Positions 15,746 to 25,261 of a DNA stretch of 64,000 bases are shown here, one piece after another. The stretch spans positions 44,138 through 108,137 of the forward strand of contig NZ_JAHXBG010000036.1 of NCBI RefSeq assembly GCF_020103725.1, given 5' to 3'. The notes beneath the pieces were generated by a model, which did no database searches, was not told the origin of the DNA, and saw only the letters and a program-made list of their open reading frames with translations. Source of the DNA: Hyalangium gracile (lineage in GTDB: Bacteria; Myxococcota; Myxococcia; Myxococcales; Myxococcaceae). The first letter of the stretch is position 1; every line of letters starts with the position of its first letter. A program made the position numbers and the translations under genes.

Positions 15746-17977
15746 ATGCCTCACTCCTTTTGTTCGCGACTGCTCCCGGTGATCTTCTGCCTCGCGCTGT
15801 TCCCGGCGATGAAGGCGAACGCCCAGATCGATGCGCCCACTCCCATCCAGGAGGTGGACCCCGACTCTGAGCCGGCGGACGACTCGTCCGACGACTCCGC
15901 CTATGAGGACGAGGAGCCCACGCCGAAGCGTGGGGCCAAGAACAAGAAGGGCAAGGGCCGCGTCCAGGAGGACGAGGAGGAGCCCGAGGAGGAGGTGCCG
16001 GCGGCGAAGAACCCGAAGACGCCCGAGCCGCCCGCTCCGCCCACCGGTACGCCCGCCACTCCGCCCACCGGCACGCCGGGGACGACACCGACCGCGGCTC
16101 CCAAGGCCGAGGCTCCCAAGGCGGATGCCGCCAGCCGTCCACCGCCGCCGCTGCTGGCCCCGCGCGTCTCCGACGCGGACCTGCTCGCCGTGTGGGAGCG
16201 CTGGACGGAGGCCCGGAAGAAGGGGGACATGGAGGCGGCGTCGCAGGGACAGAAGGATCTGCTGAAGCTGCGCGACGAGGTGTCCGCGACGGACTTCGAT
16301 GCCTTCAGCGTGAGCCTGCTGCGCGAGTCCCGGGCGAAGCTCGAGAAGAAGGACCTGTCCGGCGCGGTGCAGGTGGCCGAGGCCGCGGTGGCGCTCTCGC
16401 CCAACCTGCCGTATGCGCACTTCGCGCTGGCGGATGCCTACGCGCGCAAGGACCTGGGCTCGGTGGGCAGGTACGCCGGGGAGATCCAGGCCGGCATCGG
16501 GGCGCTGGCGAAGGATCCGCGCTTCTGGCGGCCGGCGCTCGCGAACCTGGGGGCCATGGCGCTGCTGGCCCTGCTGGCCACGGCCGTGGCGGTGGTGGGC
16601 GTGCTCTTCGCGCGGCGGCTGCGCTACATCCTGCATGACTTCCACCACGTCTTCCCGCGAGGCATGGGCCGCTGGCAGTCCATCGCGGTGGCCGCGGCGA
16701 TCCTGCTGATGCCCATCCTGCTGAGGATGGGCGTGGTGCCGGTGCTGCTCGTCATGTTCGGCGCGATGGCGCTCTACCTCTCGCTGGCGGAGCGGGCCGT
16801 GGCGGGAGTGCTGCTGGCGCTGGCGGGGGTGATTCCGCTGGCCGGCGGGCTGATCGCCCAGTCCACGGTCTTCGCCGGGACGGTGGCGGAGGATGTGTAT
16901 GTCCTGGAGCGCGGTGGGTTCACCGGAGACGATGCCGCGGCCCGGGTGCTCGCGCGCCAGGCGGCGAAGGAGGCCACCTTCGCGGAGCTCTTCGCCCTGG
17001 GGCGCTACCAGTCCCGTCGCGGGCAGCTCGAGGATGCCGCCAACGCCTACAAGGCGGCCGCGGCCCTGAAGCAGCGCAACGCCCTGCTGCTCACCAACTA
17101 CGGCAACGTGCTGCTGGCCTCCGGGGACACCGACGCCGCCACGCGGCTCTACCAGGAGGCGCAGCAGGCGGATGGCTCGCTCGCGGCCGCGCCCTACAAC
17201 CTGGCCCAGGTCTACCGGCGCCAGGCCAAGGCGATGGATGACGCCCAGCTGAGCGCCCAGCTCCAGCGCGCCGCCGAGACCATGAACGTGGCGCAAGGCC
17301 TGGACGGCAGCCTCGTGGGGCGGGACGTGCCACCGGACGATCGGCTCCTGGTGAACCTGCTGCTGCTGTCGCCGCAGCTGCCCTGGAACGAGATCATCGC
17401 CCTGGCCGACGGGAAGGCCGCGGGCACGCGCGTGGAGAACCAGCTCGACCGCCTGCTGATGGGCACCGCGGGCATGGCGGCGCGCATCTACCCGGCGGTG
17501 CTGGCGCTGCTCTTCTTCCTGCTGGGCTACGGGCGCGATCAGCTCCGCGCCTCCAAGTCCTGCGACAAGTGCGGCCGCCCGGTGTGCCGCCGGTGCGATC
17601 CGGACCTGGGCATGGGCGCCTTCATGTGCAGCCAGTGCACCAACGTCTTCGCCCGCAAGGGCGTGGTGCCCGAGCCGCTGCGCGCGCGCAAGCAGGCCGA
17701 GGTGCAGCGCCACCAGACGTGGATGGGGCGGCTGGCGCTGGCGCTCGGGGCGCTGGTGTCCGGGGCGGGCCACATCTTCTGGGGCCGGCCCGTGCGCGGC
17801 GCCATCTATAGCTTCCTGTTCCTCCTGTCCCTGACCGCCATCCTGCTGCGCGATGGCGTGCTCCGGGCTCCCTACGGCGAGGCGCCGCTGTATCTGAAGA
17901 TGATACCGGTCGGCTTGCTACTCCTTCCCCTCTACCTCCTGTCGCTGCGCGGTCTGCGCAAGCAGCAGACCGAGTAG
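15746..17977 (+). CDS. TPR membrane protein with C-terminal zinc finger, unknown function
   Basis: The protein has 743 residues from ATG at 15746 (GAAGG 5 bases upstream; an upstream in-frame GTG at 15713 has no site). A signal peptide ends near AMKANA. A long acidic then Pro/Thr-rich linker follows (about 25-135). TPR-like helices (about 145-260) precede three or more membrane helices (about 265-370). A second TPR block spans about 405-530, followed by a membrane helix (YPAVLALLFFLLGYG). A treble-clef-like zinc segment (CDKCGRPVCRRC...CSQC) is at about 605-630, and two last membrane helices precede a basic tail. It is followed 11 bases later by a DUF4388 gene, so the two probably form an operon. 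Myxobacteria have many such proteins; the function is unknown, perhaps envelope scaffolding. Confidence 0.8.
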   Translation: MPHSFCSRLLPVIFCLALFPAMKANAQIDAPTPIQEVDPDSEPADDSSDDSAYEDEEPTPKRGAKNKKGKGRVQEDEEEPEEEVPAAKNPKTPEPPAPPTGTPATPPTGTPGTTPTAAPKAEAPKADAASRPPPPLLAPRVSDADLLAVWERWTEARKKGDMEAASQGQKDLLKLRDEVSATDFDAFSVSLLRESRAKLEKKDLSGAVQVAEAAVALSPNLPYAHFALADAYARKDLGSVGRYAGEIQAGIGALAKDPRFWRPALANLGAMALLALLATAVAVVGVLFARRLRYILHDFHHVFPRGMGRWQSIAVAAAILLMPILLRMGVVPVLLVMFGAMALYLSLAERAVAGVLLALAGVIPLAGGLIAQSTVFAGTVAEDVYVLERGGFTGDDAAARVLARQAAKEATFAELFALGRYQSRRGQLEDAANAYKAAAALKQRNALLLTNYGNVLLASGDTDAATRLYQEAQQADGSLAAAPYNLAQVYRRQAKAMDDAQLSAQLQRAAETMNVAQGLDGSLVGRDVPPDDRLLVNLLLLSPQLPWNEIIALADGKAAGTRVENQLDRLLMGTAGMAARIYPAVLALLFFLLGYGRDQLRASKSCDKCGRPVCRRCDPDLGMGAFMCSQCTNVFARKGVVPEPLRARKQAEVQRHQTWMGRLALALGALVSGAGHIFWGRPVRGAIYSFLFLLSLTAILLRDGVLRAPYGEAPLYLKMIPVGLLLLPLYLLSLRGLRKQQTE

Positions 17978-17988
17978 GCCCGAAGACC

Positions 17989-19161
17989 ATGGCTCTCCAG
18001 GGAACCCTCAAGGACTTCGGCATCGCCGACATCCTTCAGCTCATTGGCCAGCAGCAGAAGACCGGTCAGCTCTGCCTGGCCAACAAGGAGCAGGAGGTCA
18101 ACGTCTTCTTCCGGGACGGCAACATCGCCCGGGTGGAGAGCGTCACGCGCAAGAAGAAGGACCTCATCGGCAACATGCTGGTGCGCGCGGAGATCATCAC
18201 CGACGCCCAGCTCGACGAGGCGCTGGAGACGCAGCGGCGCACGCTCAAGCGGCTGGGGGACGTGCTCGTCTCCACCGGCGCCATCACCGCCGACCGCTTC
18301 AAGAAGATGATGCAGCTGCAGGCCACGGAGACCATCTACCGGCTCTTCAGCTGGGACGCGGGCACCTACGAGTTCAAGGCCGAGCCCGTCGAGTCCGACA
18401 CCGAGGCCATCACTCCGCTCCGAGCCGAGTCGGTGCTGATGGAAGGCTTCCGGATGGTCGACGAGTGGCCCGTCATCCGGAAGAAGATCAACCGGCTGGA
18501 CATGGTCTTCGAGCAGCTCAAGCCGCTGCCGCCGCCCGTCAACAAGGAGGAGGATCTCGACGCCGCGTTCGACGACGCCTTCTCCGAGAAGAAGAAGGAC
18601 GAGAACAAGGGCGACTTCAAGTCGGTGGGCGACTCGGAGCGCATCGTCTACGACAAGATCGGCCCCGGCCGGGACGTGCGCAAGCTCATCGACGTGTCCT
18701 GTCTGGGCGAGTTCGAGACCTGCAAGGCGCTGCTGAACCTGGTCAACCTGGAGTACATCCGCCCCGTCTACAAGGACGGCAAGTCTCCTTCTGGCGACCG
18801 CGACGGCATCCTCCAGAAGGTGGGGCGCGGCATCGGGGCGCTGGGCGCCAGCATGGCCGCCCTGGCCGCCATCTTGTTCCTGGTGGCCCAGTTCACCGGC
18901 AAGCTCTCGCTGGCCAGCTCGCCTGCCTCCCGGTTCTCGGACCCTGCCGCCCAGCGCTTCATCTCTCGGACGCAGGTCAAGCGGATAGAGGCGGCGCTGG
19001 AGATCTTCCGCTTGGAGAAGGGCGAGCTGCCCGACAAGTTGGATGCGCTGGTGGAGGCCGGGCTGTTAAAGCCAGAAGAGCTGCGCTACCCGTGGCGGGA
19101 GCAGTACTATTACAGGCGCCTGGCTGCTCGTGAGTTCGTCCTGCTACCGCCCTTGCAATAG
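17989..19161 (+). CDS. DUF4388 domain protein with membrane helix
   Basis: The protein has 390 residues. Residues 1-165 are a DUF4388 (PATAN-like) region, beginning MALQGTLKDFGIADILQLIG, with the typical GQLCLANKEQEVNVFFRDGNIARVES split over its first strands. A helical part (about 60-115) resembles the N-terminal domain of GspE-type ATPases (LGDVLVSTGAITADRF). A charged linker and a small helical domain precede a membrane helix at about 283-303. The last 80 residues resemble the globular tail of type II pseudopilin-like proteins (RIEAALEIFRLEKGELPDKL), presumably outside the membrane. DUF4388 is common in myxobacterial signalling and motility proteins. It probably works with the TPR membrane protein just upstream. 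Confidence 0.8.
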   Translation: MALQGTLKDFGIADILQLIGQQQKTGQLCLANKEQEVNVFFRDGNIARVESVTRKKKDLIGNMLVRAEIITDAQLDEALETQRRTLKRLGDVLVSTGAITADRFKKMMQLQATETIYRLFSWDAGTYEFKAEPVESDTEAITPLRAESVLMEGFRMVDEWPVIRKKINRLDMVFEQLKPLPPPVNKEEDLDAAFDDAFSEKKKDENKGDFKSVGDSERIVYDKIGPGRDVRKLIDVSCLGEFETCKALLNLVNLEYIRPVYKDGKSPSGDRDGILQKVGRGIGALGASMAALAAILFLVAQFTGKLSLASSPASRFSDPAAQRFISRTQVKRIEAALEIFRLEKGELPDKLDALVEAGLLKPEELRYPWREQYYYRRLAAREFVLLPPLQ

Positions 19162-19225
19162 CCAGCGACGCCTGGTTCCCTTTCCCGGTCAGGGACTCGA
19201 CGTTACGTTCATCCGGGAAGGTTGA

Positions 19226-20326
19226 ATGGAGGAACGGACCTCATTGAGAAACCCTGCCACGTTGGAAGCTCCTGCTGTCCGCCCCACCTCTGCCAAGGTC
19301 GATGTCCGGGACAACGAGACCGCCCTGGCCCTGTGCGGTAACCAGAACGAAAACCTGAAGCTCATCGAGCGGCGCCTGGGCGTGCGCGTGGGTCAGCGCG
19401 GCACGGAGCTGCTCCTGTCCGGCCCCGCCGACGCGGTGGCCTTCGCGGTGCGGCTCGTGGAGAACCTCGAGGAGATGATTCGGGCCGGCCGGCCCGTCTA
19501 CCGGGAAGACGTGGAGCAGGGCATCAAGGTCCTGGGCCGCGGCGGCGCGGAGTCTCTCGGCGAGGTGATGTTGGGGCCCGTCCTCAAGAGCTCGGGCAAC
19601 CGCCAGATTGCTCCCAAGAGCATTGCCCAGAAGCGCTACGTGGAGGCCATCCGCGCCCACGACATCGTCTTCGGCATCGGCCCTGCGGGTACGGGGAAGA
19701 CGTACCTGGCCATGGCCATGGCGGTGGCCTTCCTGCAGGAGCGCAAGGTCAAGCGCATCATCCTGGCGCGGCCCGCCGTGGAGGCGGGTGAGAAGCTCGG
19801 CTTCCTGCCGGGCGACCTGGCGGAGAAGGTGAACCCGTACCTGCGGCCGCTCTATGACGCGCTGCACGACATGATGGCGGGCGAGCGCGCCGCGCAGCTG
19901 GTGGAGCAGGGCGTCATCGAGGTGGCTCCGCTGGCCTTCATGCGTGGCCGCACGCTCAATGACGCATTCGTCATCCTCGACGAGGCGCAGAACACCACCG
20001 TCGAGCAGATGAAGATGTTCCTCACGCGCCTGGGCTACAACAGCAAGGCCGTGGTGACGGGCGACGTGACGCAGGTGGACCTGCCCATCGGGAAGATGTC
20101 CGGTCTGCACCACGCTCGGTCCATCCTCAAGAACATCGAAGGCATCAACTTCTCCGAGTTCACGGAGGTGGATGTGGTACGCCACCCCCTGGTTCAGGAG
20201 GTCATCCGGGCGTACGACAAGTTCGAGACCGCCAAGGCCGAGGCCGCCAAGGAGCAGGAGGCGCGCGAGGCGCAGGATCCGGTGGAGCCCGAGACGGCGG
20301 AGGTCGAGGAGCCCATCGCCACGTGA
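19226..20326 (+). CDS. phoH: PhoH-family ATPase (YbeZ-like)
   Basis: The protein has 366 residues from ATG at 19226, preceded by GGGAAGG. An N-terminal KH-like part ([20 protein letters not shown]) precedes the PhoH ATPase with Walker A GPAGTGKT at about 152-159, the conserved [18 protein letters not shown], Walker [10 protein letters not shown] and [12 protein letters not shown]. PhoH/YbeZ works with the RNase YbeY in ribosome maturation. Here the YbeY domain is encoded two genes downstream, and a 7TM-HD phosphodiesterase lies between, an order widely conserved in bacteria. A highly charged tail (Glu/Ala/Lys) is extra. Confidence 0.96.
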   Translation: MEERTSLRNPATLEAPAVRPTSAKVDVRDNETALALCGNQNENLKLIERRLGVRVGQRGTELLLSGPADAVAFAVRLVENLEEMIRAGRPVYREDVEQGIKVLGRGGAESLGEVMLGPVLKSSGNRQIAPKSIAQKRYVEAIRAHDIVFGIGPAGTGKTYLAMAMAVAFLQERKVKRIILARPAVEAGEKLGFLPGDLAEKVNPYLRPLYDALHDMMAGERAAQLVEQGVIEVAPLAFMRGRTLNDAFVILDEAQNTTVEQMKMFLTRLGYNSKAVVTGDVTQVDLPIGKMSGLHHARSILKNIEGINFSEFTEVDVVRHPLVQEVIRAYDKFETAKAEAAKEQEAREAQDPVEPETAEVEEPIAT

Positions 20327-20332
20327 TTCCAG

Positions 20333-20356
20333 GGGGTTGGCCGTCTGGCCAGCCCC
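20333..20356 (+). terminator. Hairpin between phoH and the 7TM-HD gene
   Basis: GGGGTTGGCC (20333-20342) pairs with GGCCAGCCCC (20347-20356) with one G-U pair and a 4-base loop, starting 7 bases after the phoH stop. There is no U-run, so it is a pausing or processing hairpin or a weak terminator before a likely internal promoter. Confidence 0.35.
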
Positions 20357-20394
20357 TGAGCGTGCGAACGGGTAAGGCATGACGGCCTGCATCC

Positions 20395-20423
20395 TTGATA
20401 GGGCGGTCCTGCCTTGCATAGGG
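20395..20423 (+). promoter_or_regulatory. Possible promoter for the 7TM-HD gene
   Basis: TTGATA (20395-20400), a 17-base spacer and ATAGGG (20418-20423), 10 bases before the start codon. The -35 is good and the -10 weak. The preceding hairpin favours separate initiation here. Confidence 0.3.
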
Positions 20424-20433
20424 TCGGGGTTCC

Positions 20434-22962
20434 ATGGCTGAACCGGAACCCTCTCCCCCAAGGCCGAGTCCGCTGGACGCGCTTACGCGCCGTCTCGGCC
20501 TGGGCGACAAGTCCTGGGGTCGCCGCCTGACGCTCCTGGCCCTGCTGCTGGCGGTATCGGTGGCGGCCGGCTTCGTCATCTCCCCCGGCCTCTACAGCCA
20601 GCAGATTCCGGCCCTTACGGAGGAGCACCTCGGCAAGCCGTTCCGGGCCAACTCGCCCGCGGGCTTCAAGGCCGGGCGGGACTACGAGATTGTCTACAGC
20701 GCGATGACGGAGCAGCGGCGCCAGGAGGCCCGCAACGCCGTCCGCCCCGTCTACGACTTGAACCCGGACGTCGTGGAGCAGGTGCGCGGCGCGGTGAAGC
20801 TGGCCTTCGGGCAGATGCGAGCGCGCCTGGCCGAGAAGGCCGCCCAGGAGAGCGCCGCGAGTGGGGAAGGGGAGGGAGAGGTACGCAAGGACGGGGAGGC
20901 GCGCAAGGCCGCGGAGGCGCGCAAGCCGAAGAAGCCCGCCCCGGCGCCGACGCCGGAGGAACTCGAGAGCCAGCGCAAGGAGCGCGAGGCGCTGCAGGGG
21001 GATTTTCAGGAGGCGCTGTTTGGCCAGCGGGACACGGCGCTCGAGGCGGATGACTTCCAGGCGCTGCTGACCAACGGCTTCTCGGAGGAGGCCGAGGCGG
21101 CCACGCTGGTGCTGCTGGAGCGAGCGTACGGCTCGGAGCGGGGGCCGCTCTTCATCGCGGGCTCGCGCGAGGAGCTGACGCGAGAGGGGCCCCAGGGCAT
21201 TACGGTCCGGGACGTGCGCCACAGCGGCGAGCAGACGCTGCCGGGCAACGCGCCGAACGTGATGGACACGCGCGAGGCCTACGCGGAGATGGACCGGTTC
21301 GCCTCCATTCCGGGCAACCTGTTGCCGGACGCGCCGGGCGTGCAGCGCCGGGCGGTGCTGCGGCTGGCCAAGCGGATGGTGCGGCCGGATCTGACGATCA
21401 ACATCGCGGAGACGAACGCGCGGCGGGTGAAGGCGGCGGACGCGGTGAAGGACGCCGTCATCGCCCTGAAGAAGGGGCAGCGCGTCATCGGCGACGGCGA
21501 GCTGGTGAACGAGACGCACCTGGTCATCCTCCAGGGCATGCGGGCGCAGACGGACCGGCTGGATCTGATCCAGCTGCAGGTGGGCGGCACGGGGCTGGTG
21601 GCGCTGCTGGTGGCCGCGTCCTTCGTCTTCTGCCGCACGGCGTTCCGGCGCTTCCGGCCCACGCGCAAGGACGGGGTGCTGCTGGGGCTGCTGCTGGTGC
21701 TGATGCTGGGGCTGATGCAGCTGTGGGTGTCCATCGCTGACGCGGTGCAGGACCGGTACACGGCGCTGCCCATCGAGGCGCTGTACTACGCCTTCCCGGT
21801 GGCGGCCGGCGCGATGCTGGTGCGCTTCATCCTCTCCGAGGAGCTGGCGCTCTTCTTCGCCGTGGTGCTGGCGTCCCTGGCGGGGGTGATGCTGGGCAAC
21901 TCGCTGTCGTTCGGCATCTACGCGCTGCTGGGCTCGCTGGTGGCGGCCGACCGCATCACCCGGGCGCGCGATCGCGTGGGCATCTTCAAGGCGGGCCTGA
22001 TCGCCGGCGCGGTGAACCTGGTGGCCGTGCTCTTCCTCTTCATGGTGGAGGGCAAGGGGCTGACGGGGGACACGGCGCTCACGGCGGTGTTCGCCTGCGT
22101 GGGCACGGCGCTGGCGGTGCCGGTGATGGTGATGGCGCTCACCCCGCTCATCGAGGCGCTGTTCGGCTACGCCTCGGACATCAAGCTCCTGGAGCTGGCC
22201 AACCTGAACCACCCGGCGCTCAAGGAGCTCATCGTCCAGGCGCCGGGCACCTACCACCACTCCATCATCATCGGGACGCTGGTGGAGAACGCGGCGGAGG
22301 CCATCGGCGCCAACCCGCTGCTGGCGCGCTCGTGCGCCTACTACCACGACATCGGAAAGGGCCGGAACCCGCTCTACTTCGGTGAGAACCAGAAGGGGGA
22401 GAACCGGCACGACTCGCTGGCCCCGGCGATGAGCGCCGTCATCATCAAGCGCCACGTCACCGAGGGGCTGGAGATGGCGCGGCAGTACCGCCTGCCCAAG
22501 CTGGTGGCGGACGCGATCCCCCAGCACCACGGCACGCGGGCGGTGGGCTACTTCCTGCACAAGGCCATCAAGGAGCAGGAGGGCAAGGAGAACCCGCAGC
22601 CCATCGACGAGAGCATCTACCGCTATCCGGGGCCCAAGCCCCAGTTCCGCGAGGCGGCGCTGGTGATGATCGCCGACGCGGTGGAGGCCTCCACGCGCGC
22701 CATGCCCGAGCCGACCAAGGCCAAGCTGCAGGCGCAGGTGCAGAAGATGATCAACATCATCTTCTCCGAGGGGCAGCTCGACGAGTGTGACCTGACGCTG
22801 AAGGACCTGAACCTGATCGCCAGCTCCTTCCTGCACACGCTCGAGGGCATCTACCACGCGCGGCCGGAGTACCCGGCGGGAGCGGTGGGCGGGGGCACGA
22901 AGGGGCCCCCGCTCATGGTGGCGTCCGGAGCCAAGCAGGACGGCAAGGCCAAGACGGCCTGA
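20434..22962 (+). CDS. pgpH: 7TM-HD family phosphohydrolase (PgpH-like)
   Basis: The protein has 842 residues. After a short cytoplasmic start comes a first membrane helix (about 30-50), a large extracytoplasmic domain (about 50-380) with an Ala/Glu/Lys-rich insert near 130-190, seven membrane helices (about 385-590), then a cytoplasmic HD domain with TYHHSIIIG near 605, YYHDIGKG near 636-643 and later QHHGTRAVGYFL. This is the architecture of PgpH, which hydrolyses cyclic di-AMP in Firmicutes; HD residues needed for metal binding are present. Whether this organism uses c-di-AMP cannot be told from the window. The gene lies between phoH and ybeY, as in many genomes, with 24 bases to the next start. 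Confidence 0.93.
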   Translation: MAEPEPSPPRPSPLDALTRRLGLGDKSWGRRLTLLALLLAVSVAAGFVISPGLYSQQIPALTEEHLGKPFRANSPAGFKAGRDYEIVYSAMTEQRRQEARNAVRPVYDLNPDVVEQVRGAVKLAFGQMRARLAEKAAQESAASGEGEGEVRKDGEARKAAEARKPKKPAPAPTPEELESQRKEREALQGDFQEALFGQRDTALEADDFQALLTNGFSEEAEAATLVLLERAYGSERGPLFIAGSREELTREGPQGITVRDVRHSGEQTLPGNAPNVMDTREAYAEMDRFASIPGNLLPDAPGVQRRAVLRLAKRMVRPDLTINIAETNARRVKAADAVKDAVIALKKGQRVIGDGELVNETHLVILQGMRAQTDRLDLIQLQVGGTGLVALLVAASFVFCRTAFRRFRPTRKDGVLLGLLLVLMLGLMQLWVSIADAVQDRYTALPIEALYYAFPVAAGAMLVRFILSEELALFFAVVLASLAGVMLGNSLSFGIYALLGSLVAADRITRARDRVGIFKAGLIAGAVNLVAVLFLFMVEGKGLTGDTALTAVFACVGTALAVPVMVMALTPLIEALFGYASDIKLLELANLNHPALKELIVQAPGTYHHSIIIGTLVENAAEAIGANPLLARSCAYYHDIGKGRNPLYFGENQKGENRHDSLAPAMSAVIIKRHVTEGLEMARQYRLPKLVADAIPQHHGTRAVGYFLHKAIKEQEGKENPQPIDESIYRYPGPKPQFREAALVMIADAVEASTRAMPEPTKAKLQAQVQKMINIIFSEGQLDECDLTLKDLNLIASSFLHTLEGIYHARPEYPAGAVGGGTKGPPLMVASGAKQDGKAKTA

Positions 22963-22986
22963 GCCGCCCTCCAGAGGAGTTCACGA

Positions 22987-23838
22987 GTGAGACTGCGCAA
23001 GGGAAAGCTCATCCCTCGAGAGGATGGCAAGCGCATCGAGGAGTTCATCGGCGCGGCCAGCACGGGGAGCGCCTCGGTGTCCGTGGCGCGGATGCTGGCG
23101 CCGCCGGGCTGGTCCGAGCCTCCGCAGAAGCCCGAGTTCGACGAGGCGGTGCTGGTGCTGCGCGGCGAGCTGACGCTGGTCATCGACGGCAAGCGCGAGC
23201 GCATCGGCCCGGGCGAGGTGGGGTGGGTGCCCAAGGGCCGGCACGTCACCTACCGCAACGACGGGCAGGGGGCGTGTGACTACTGGTCCATCTGCGCGCC
23301 GGCGTTCCGGCCGGAGCTGGCCCACGTCGAGCTCCCCAAGAAGGAGGAGACGCCCGCCAACCACGTCACCGTGCAGGTGGCGCACGCGCAGGGAGAGGCG
23401 TTCGCCCGGCCGCTCGCCTCGCTGGGGCGCACCTTCCTGGAGCGGCTGGATCTGCACGGGTGCGAGCTGTCGCTCTCGCTGGTGGGAGACCGGGCCATCC
23501 GTCGGCTGAACCGGACGTGGCGCAAGAAGGACAAGGCCACGGACGTGCTGAGCTTCCCGGCGGGCGACCTGCCGCGCGGCACGCCGGGGCCGAGGCAGCT
23601 CGGGGACGTGGTCATCTCGCTGGACACGGCGAAGCGGCAGGCCAAGGAGTACGGCCGGACGCTGGAGGCGGAGATGTCCCGCTACCTGGCGCATGGCCTG
23701 CTGCACCTGCTGGGGCATGACCACGAGCGCTCCACCCACGAGGCCCGGAAGATGGCGGCCCTGGAGGAGAAGCTGCTCGGGGAGTCCGGGATGGTGGCGG
23801 ACGCGGTGAAGGCGGGGCGTGCTCGGCGGCTCGTCTGA
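22987..23838 (+). CDS. ybeY: Cupin-like domain fused to rRNA maturation RNase YbeY
   Basis: The protein has 283 residues from GTG at 22987 (AGAGGAG 7 bases upstream). Residues 1-115 look like a cupin barrel (VLVLRGELTLVIDGKRERIG, then GEVGWVPKGRHVTYRN). The motif-1 His ligands are absent, so metal binding is doubtful. Residues about 125-283 are a full YbeY with the zinc motif HGLLHLLGHDH (H236, H240, H246) and the upstream TDVLSFPAGD. YbeY is a metal-dependent endoribonuclease for 16S 3'-end maturation and ribosome quality control. The frame is continuous across the junction with no stop. An AAGGAGGAG stretch in the linker (near 23338) could allow internal initiation of a stand-alone YbeY, but no start codon is well spaced from it. 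Forms the end of the phoH-pgpH-ybeY set. Confidence 0.9.
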   Translation: MRLRKGKLIPREDGKRIEEFIGAASTGSASVSVARMLAPPGWSEPPQKPEFDEAVLVLRGELTLVIDGKRERIGPGEVGWVPKGRHVTYRNDGQGACDYWSICAPAFRPELAHVELPKKEETPANHVTVQVAHAQGEAFARPLASLGRTFLERLDLHGCELSLSLVGDRAIRRLNRTWRKKDKATDVLSFPAGDLPRGTPGPRQLGDVVISLDTAKRQAKEYGRTLEAEMSRYLAHGLLHLLGHDHERSTHEARKMAALEEKLLGESGMVADAVKAGRARRLV

Positions 23839-23858
23839 CACTCGGCCGAAGCTCTTCG

Positions 23859-23886
23859 TTGTGTCGCGCGGCGTGCGTGATAGGTA
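23859..23886 (+). promoter_or_regulatory. Possible promoter for the DUF4105 gene
   Basis: TTGTGT (23859-23864), a 16-base spacer, TAGGTA (23881-23886), 28 bases before the ATG at 23915. The -10 is identical to that of the rpsT promoter. Confidence 0.4.
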
Positions 23887-23914
23887 GTCAGGCCTCTAGC
23901 GTGTTGGACGGAAC

Positions 23915-25228
23915 ATGCCCCGCTCTGCGCCATTGATTGCCTGCCTTCTCGGCCTGCTGCTCGTCGCGGCTCCGGCCCATGCGGCCTCCCCTCCGCCCTG
24001 GGGCACGGGGGAGAGCCAGGGGCAGGATCTGGCCATCTCCCTGGTGACGTTCAGCCCGGGGGATGACGTGGCCTCCTGGTGGGGGCACGGCTCGCTGGTG
24101 GTGGAGGACCGGCGGCTGGGCGCGGCGCGCCTCTACAACTACGGGATGTTCTCCTTCGACTCGACCATGCTCGGCCGCTACGCGATGGGCCGGCTCGAGT
24201 TCTGGGTGGCCGAGGCGAGCCCGTCGGCGACCTATCGCTTCTACCGTTCGCAGAACCGCGACGTGCGCATCCAGGAGCTCAACCTCACGCCGGAGCAGCG
24301 CGTGGAGGTGGGCCGCCTGCTCGCGACCAACGTCCTTCCGGAGAACCGGGACTACCTCTACCACCACTACAACGACAACTGCGTCACCCGGCTCCGGGAC
24401 ATGATCGACCGGGCGGTGGGAGGTCAGCTCCAGCTGGCGGACAGGGCCGTCGGGCGCATGACGCTGCGCGAGCACACGCGGCGCTACACCGCGGTCAGCC
24501 CGCCCATGAGCGTGCTGCTCGACTTCCTGATGAACGACGAGATCGACCGGCCCATCACCCGCTGGCAGGAGGCGTTCCTGCCGGACGAGCTGGAGCGGCA
24601 GGTGGCCGCGCAGCAGGTGAAGATGGCGGACGGGCAGATGGCGCCGCTCGTCGCGAAGCAGTGGGACTACTACAAGTCGGACCGGACGCCGCCGCCGGAG
24701 CAGCCGCCGCGCTATGCGCCGTGGATGCTGCTGCTGGGGCTGGCGGTGGGCGGCAGCGCGCTGGGGCTCGCGTACTGGGGGCGGCGCGGAGGCCGGCTGC
24801 CCCGGGTGCTGCTGGGCCTGGAGCACGTGGTGCTGGGCCTGGGCCTGGGCTTTCCGGGCACGGCGCTGTTCGTCATGTGGCTGTTCACCGACCACACGGT
24901 GACCTACCGCAACGAGAACCTCTTCCTTGCCAACCCGCTGACGCTGCTGGCGGTGCCGCTGGGCCTGATGCTCGTCTTCGGCTCGGTCAGGGCGCGGCGG
25001 TGGCTGCGCGTCCTCTGGCTGGCGCTGGCGGGGCTCGGGGTGCTCGGCGTGGTGCTGAAGGTCATCCCGATGTTCGATCAGGACAACTGGCGCCTCATCG
25101 CGTTCATCCTGCCCATCTCGCTGGGCTTCGCGGGCGCGTTCCACCTGGACCGGGTGCTGGCCCGGGCCCCGGGGGCGGGCCGCGAGCCCGAGCGGCAGCC
25201 GCTTCCTTCTTCCCTGAAGACTCCCTAG
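23915..25228 (+). CDS. DUF4105 (Lnb-like) periplasmic domain membrane protein
   Basis: The protein has 437 residues. A signal peptide (cleavage near AHA-A, residue 23) leads to a DUF4105 domain (about 30-200) with FSPGDDVASWWGHGSLVVED, LYNYGMFSFD, then YLYHHYNDNCVTRLRD. The His in WWGHGS and the Cys in NDNC are conserved family positions that suggest an NlpC-like thiol site. Residues about 265-420 form five membrane helices, ending in a short basic cytoplasmic tail. DUF4105 proteins occur in Gram-negative envelopes and lack a firm biochemical role; lipid or cell-wall amide hydrolysis has been suggested from fold. Stands between ybeY and prfB and probably has its own promoter. Confidence 0.8.
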   Translation: MPRSAPLIACLLGLLLVAAPAHAASPPPWGTGESQGQDLAISLVTFSPGDDVASWWGHGSLVVEDRRLGAARLYNYGMFSFDSTMLGRYAMGRLEFWVAEASPSATYRFYRSQNRDVRIQELNLTPEQRVEVGRLLATNVLPENRDYLYHHYNDNCVTRLRDMIDRAVGGQLQLADRAVGRMTLREHTRRYTAVSPPMSVLLDFLMNDEIDRPITRWQEAFLPDELERQVAAQQVKMADGQMAPLVAKQWDYYKSDRTPPPEQPPRYAPWMLLLGLAVGGSALGLAYWGRRGGRLPRVLLGLEHVVLGLGLGFPGTALFVMWLFTDHTVTYRNENLFLANPLTLLAVPLGLMLVFGSVRARRWLRVLWLALAGLGVLGVVLKVIPMFDQDNWRLIAFILPISLGFAGAFHLDRVLARAPGAGREPERQPLPSSLKTP

Positions 25229-25261
25229 CGCGCGGGTTTGCGCGCATCCGAGGACCAAGTC

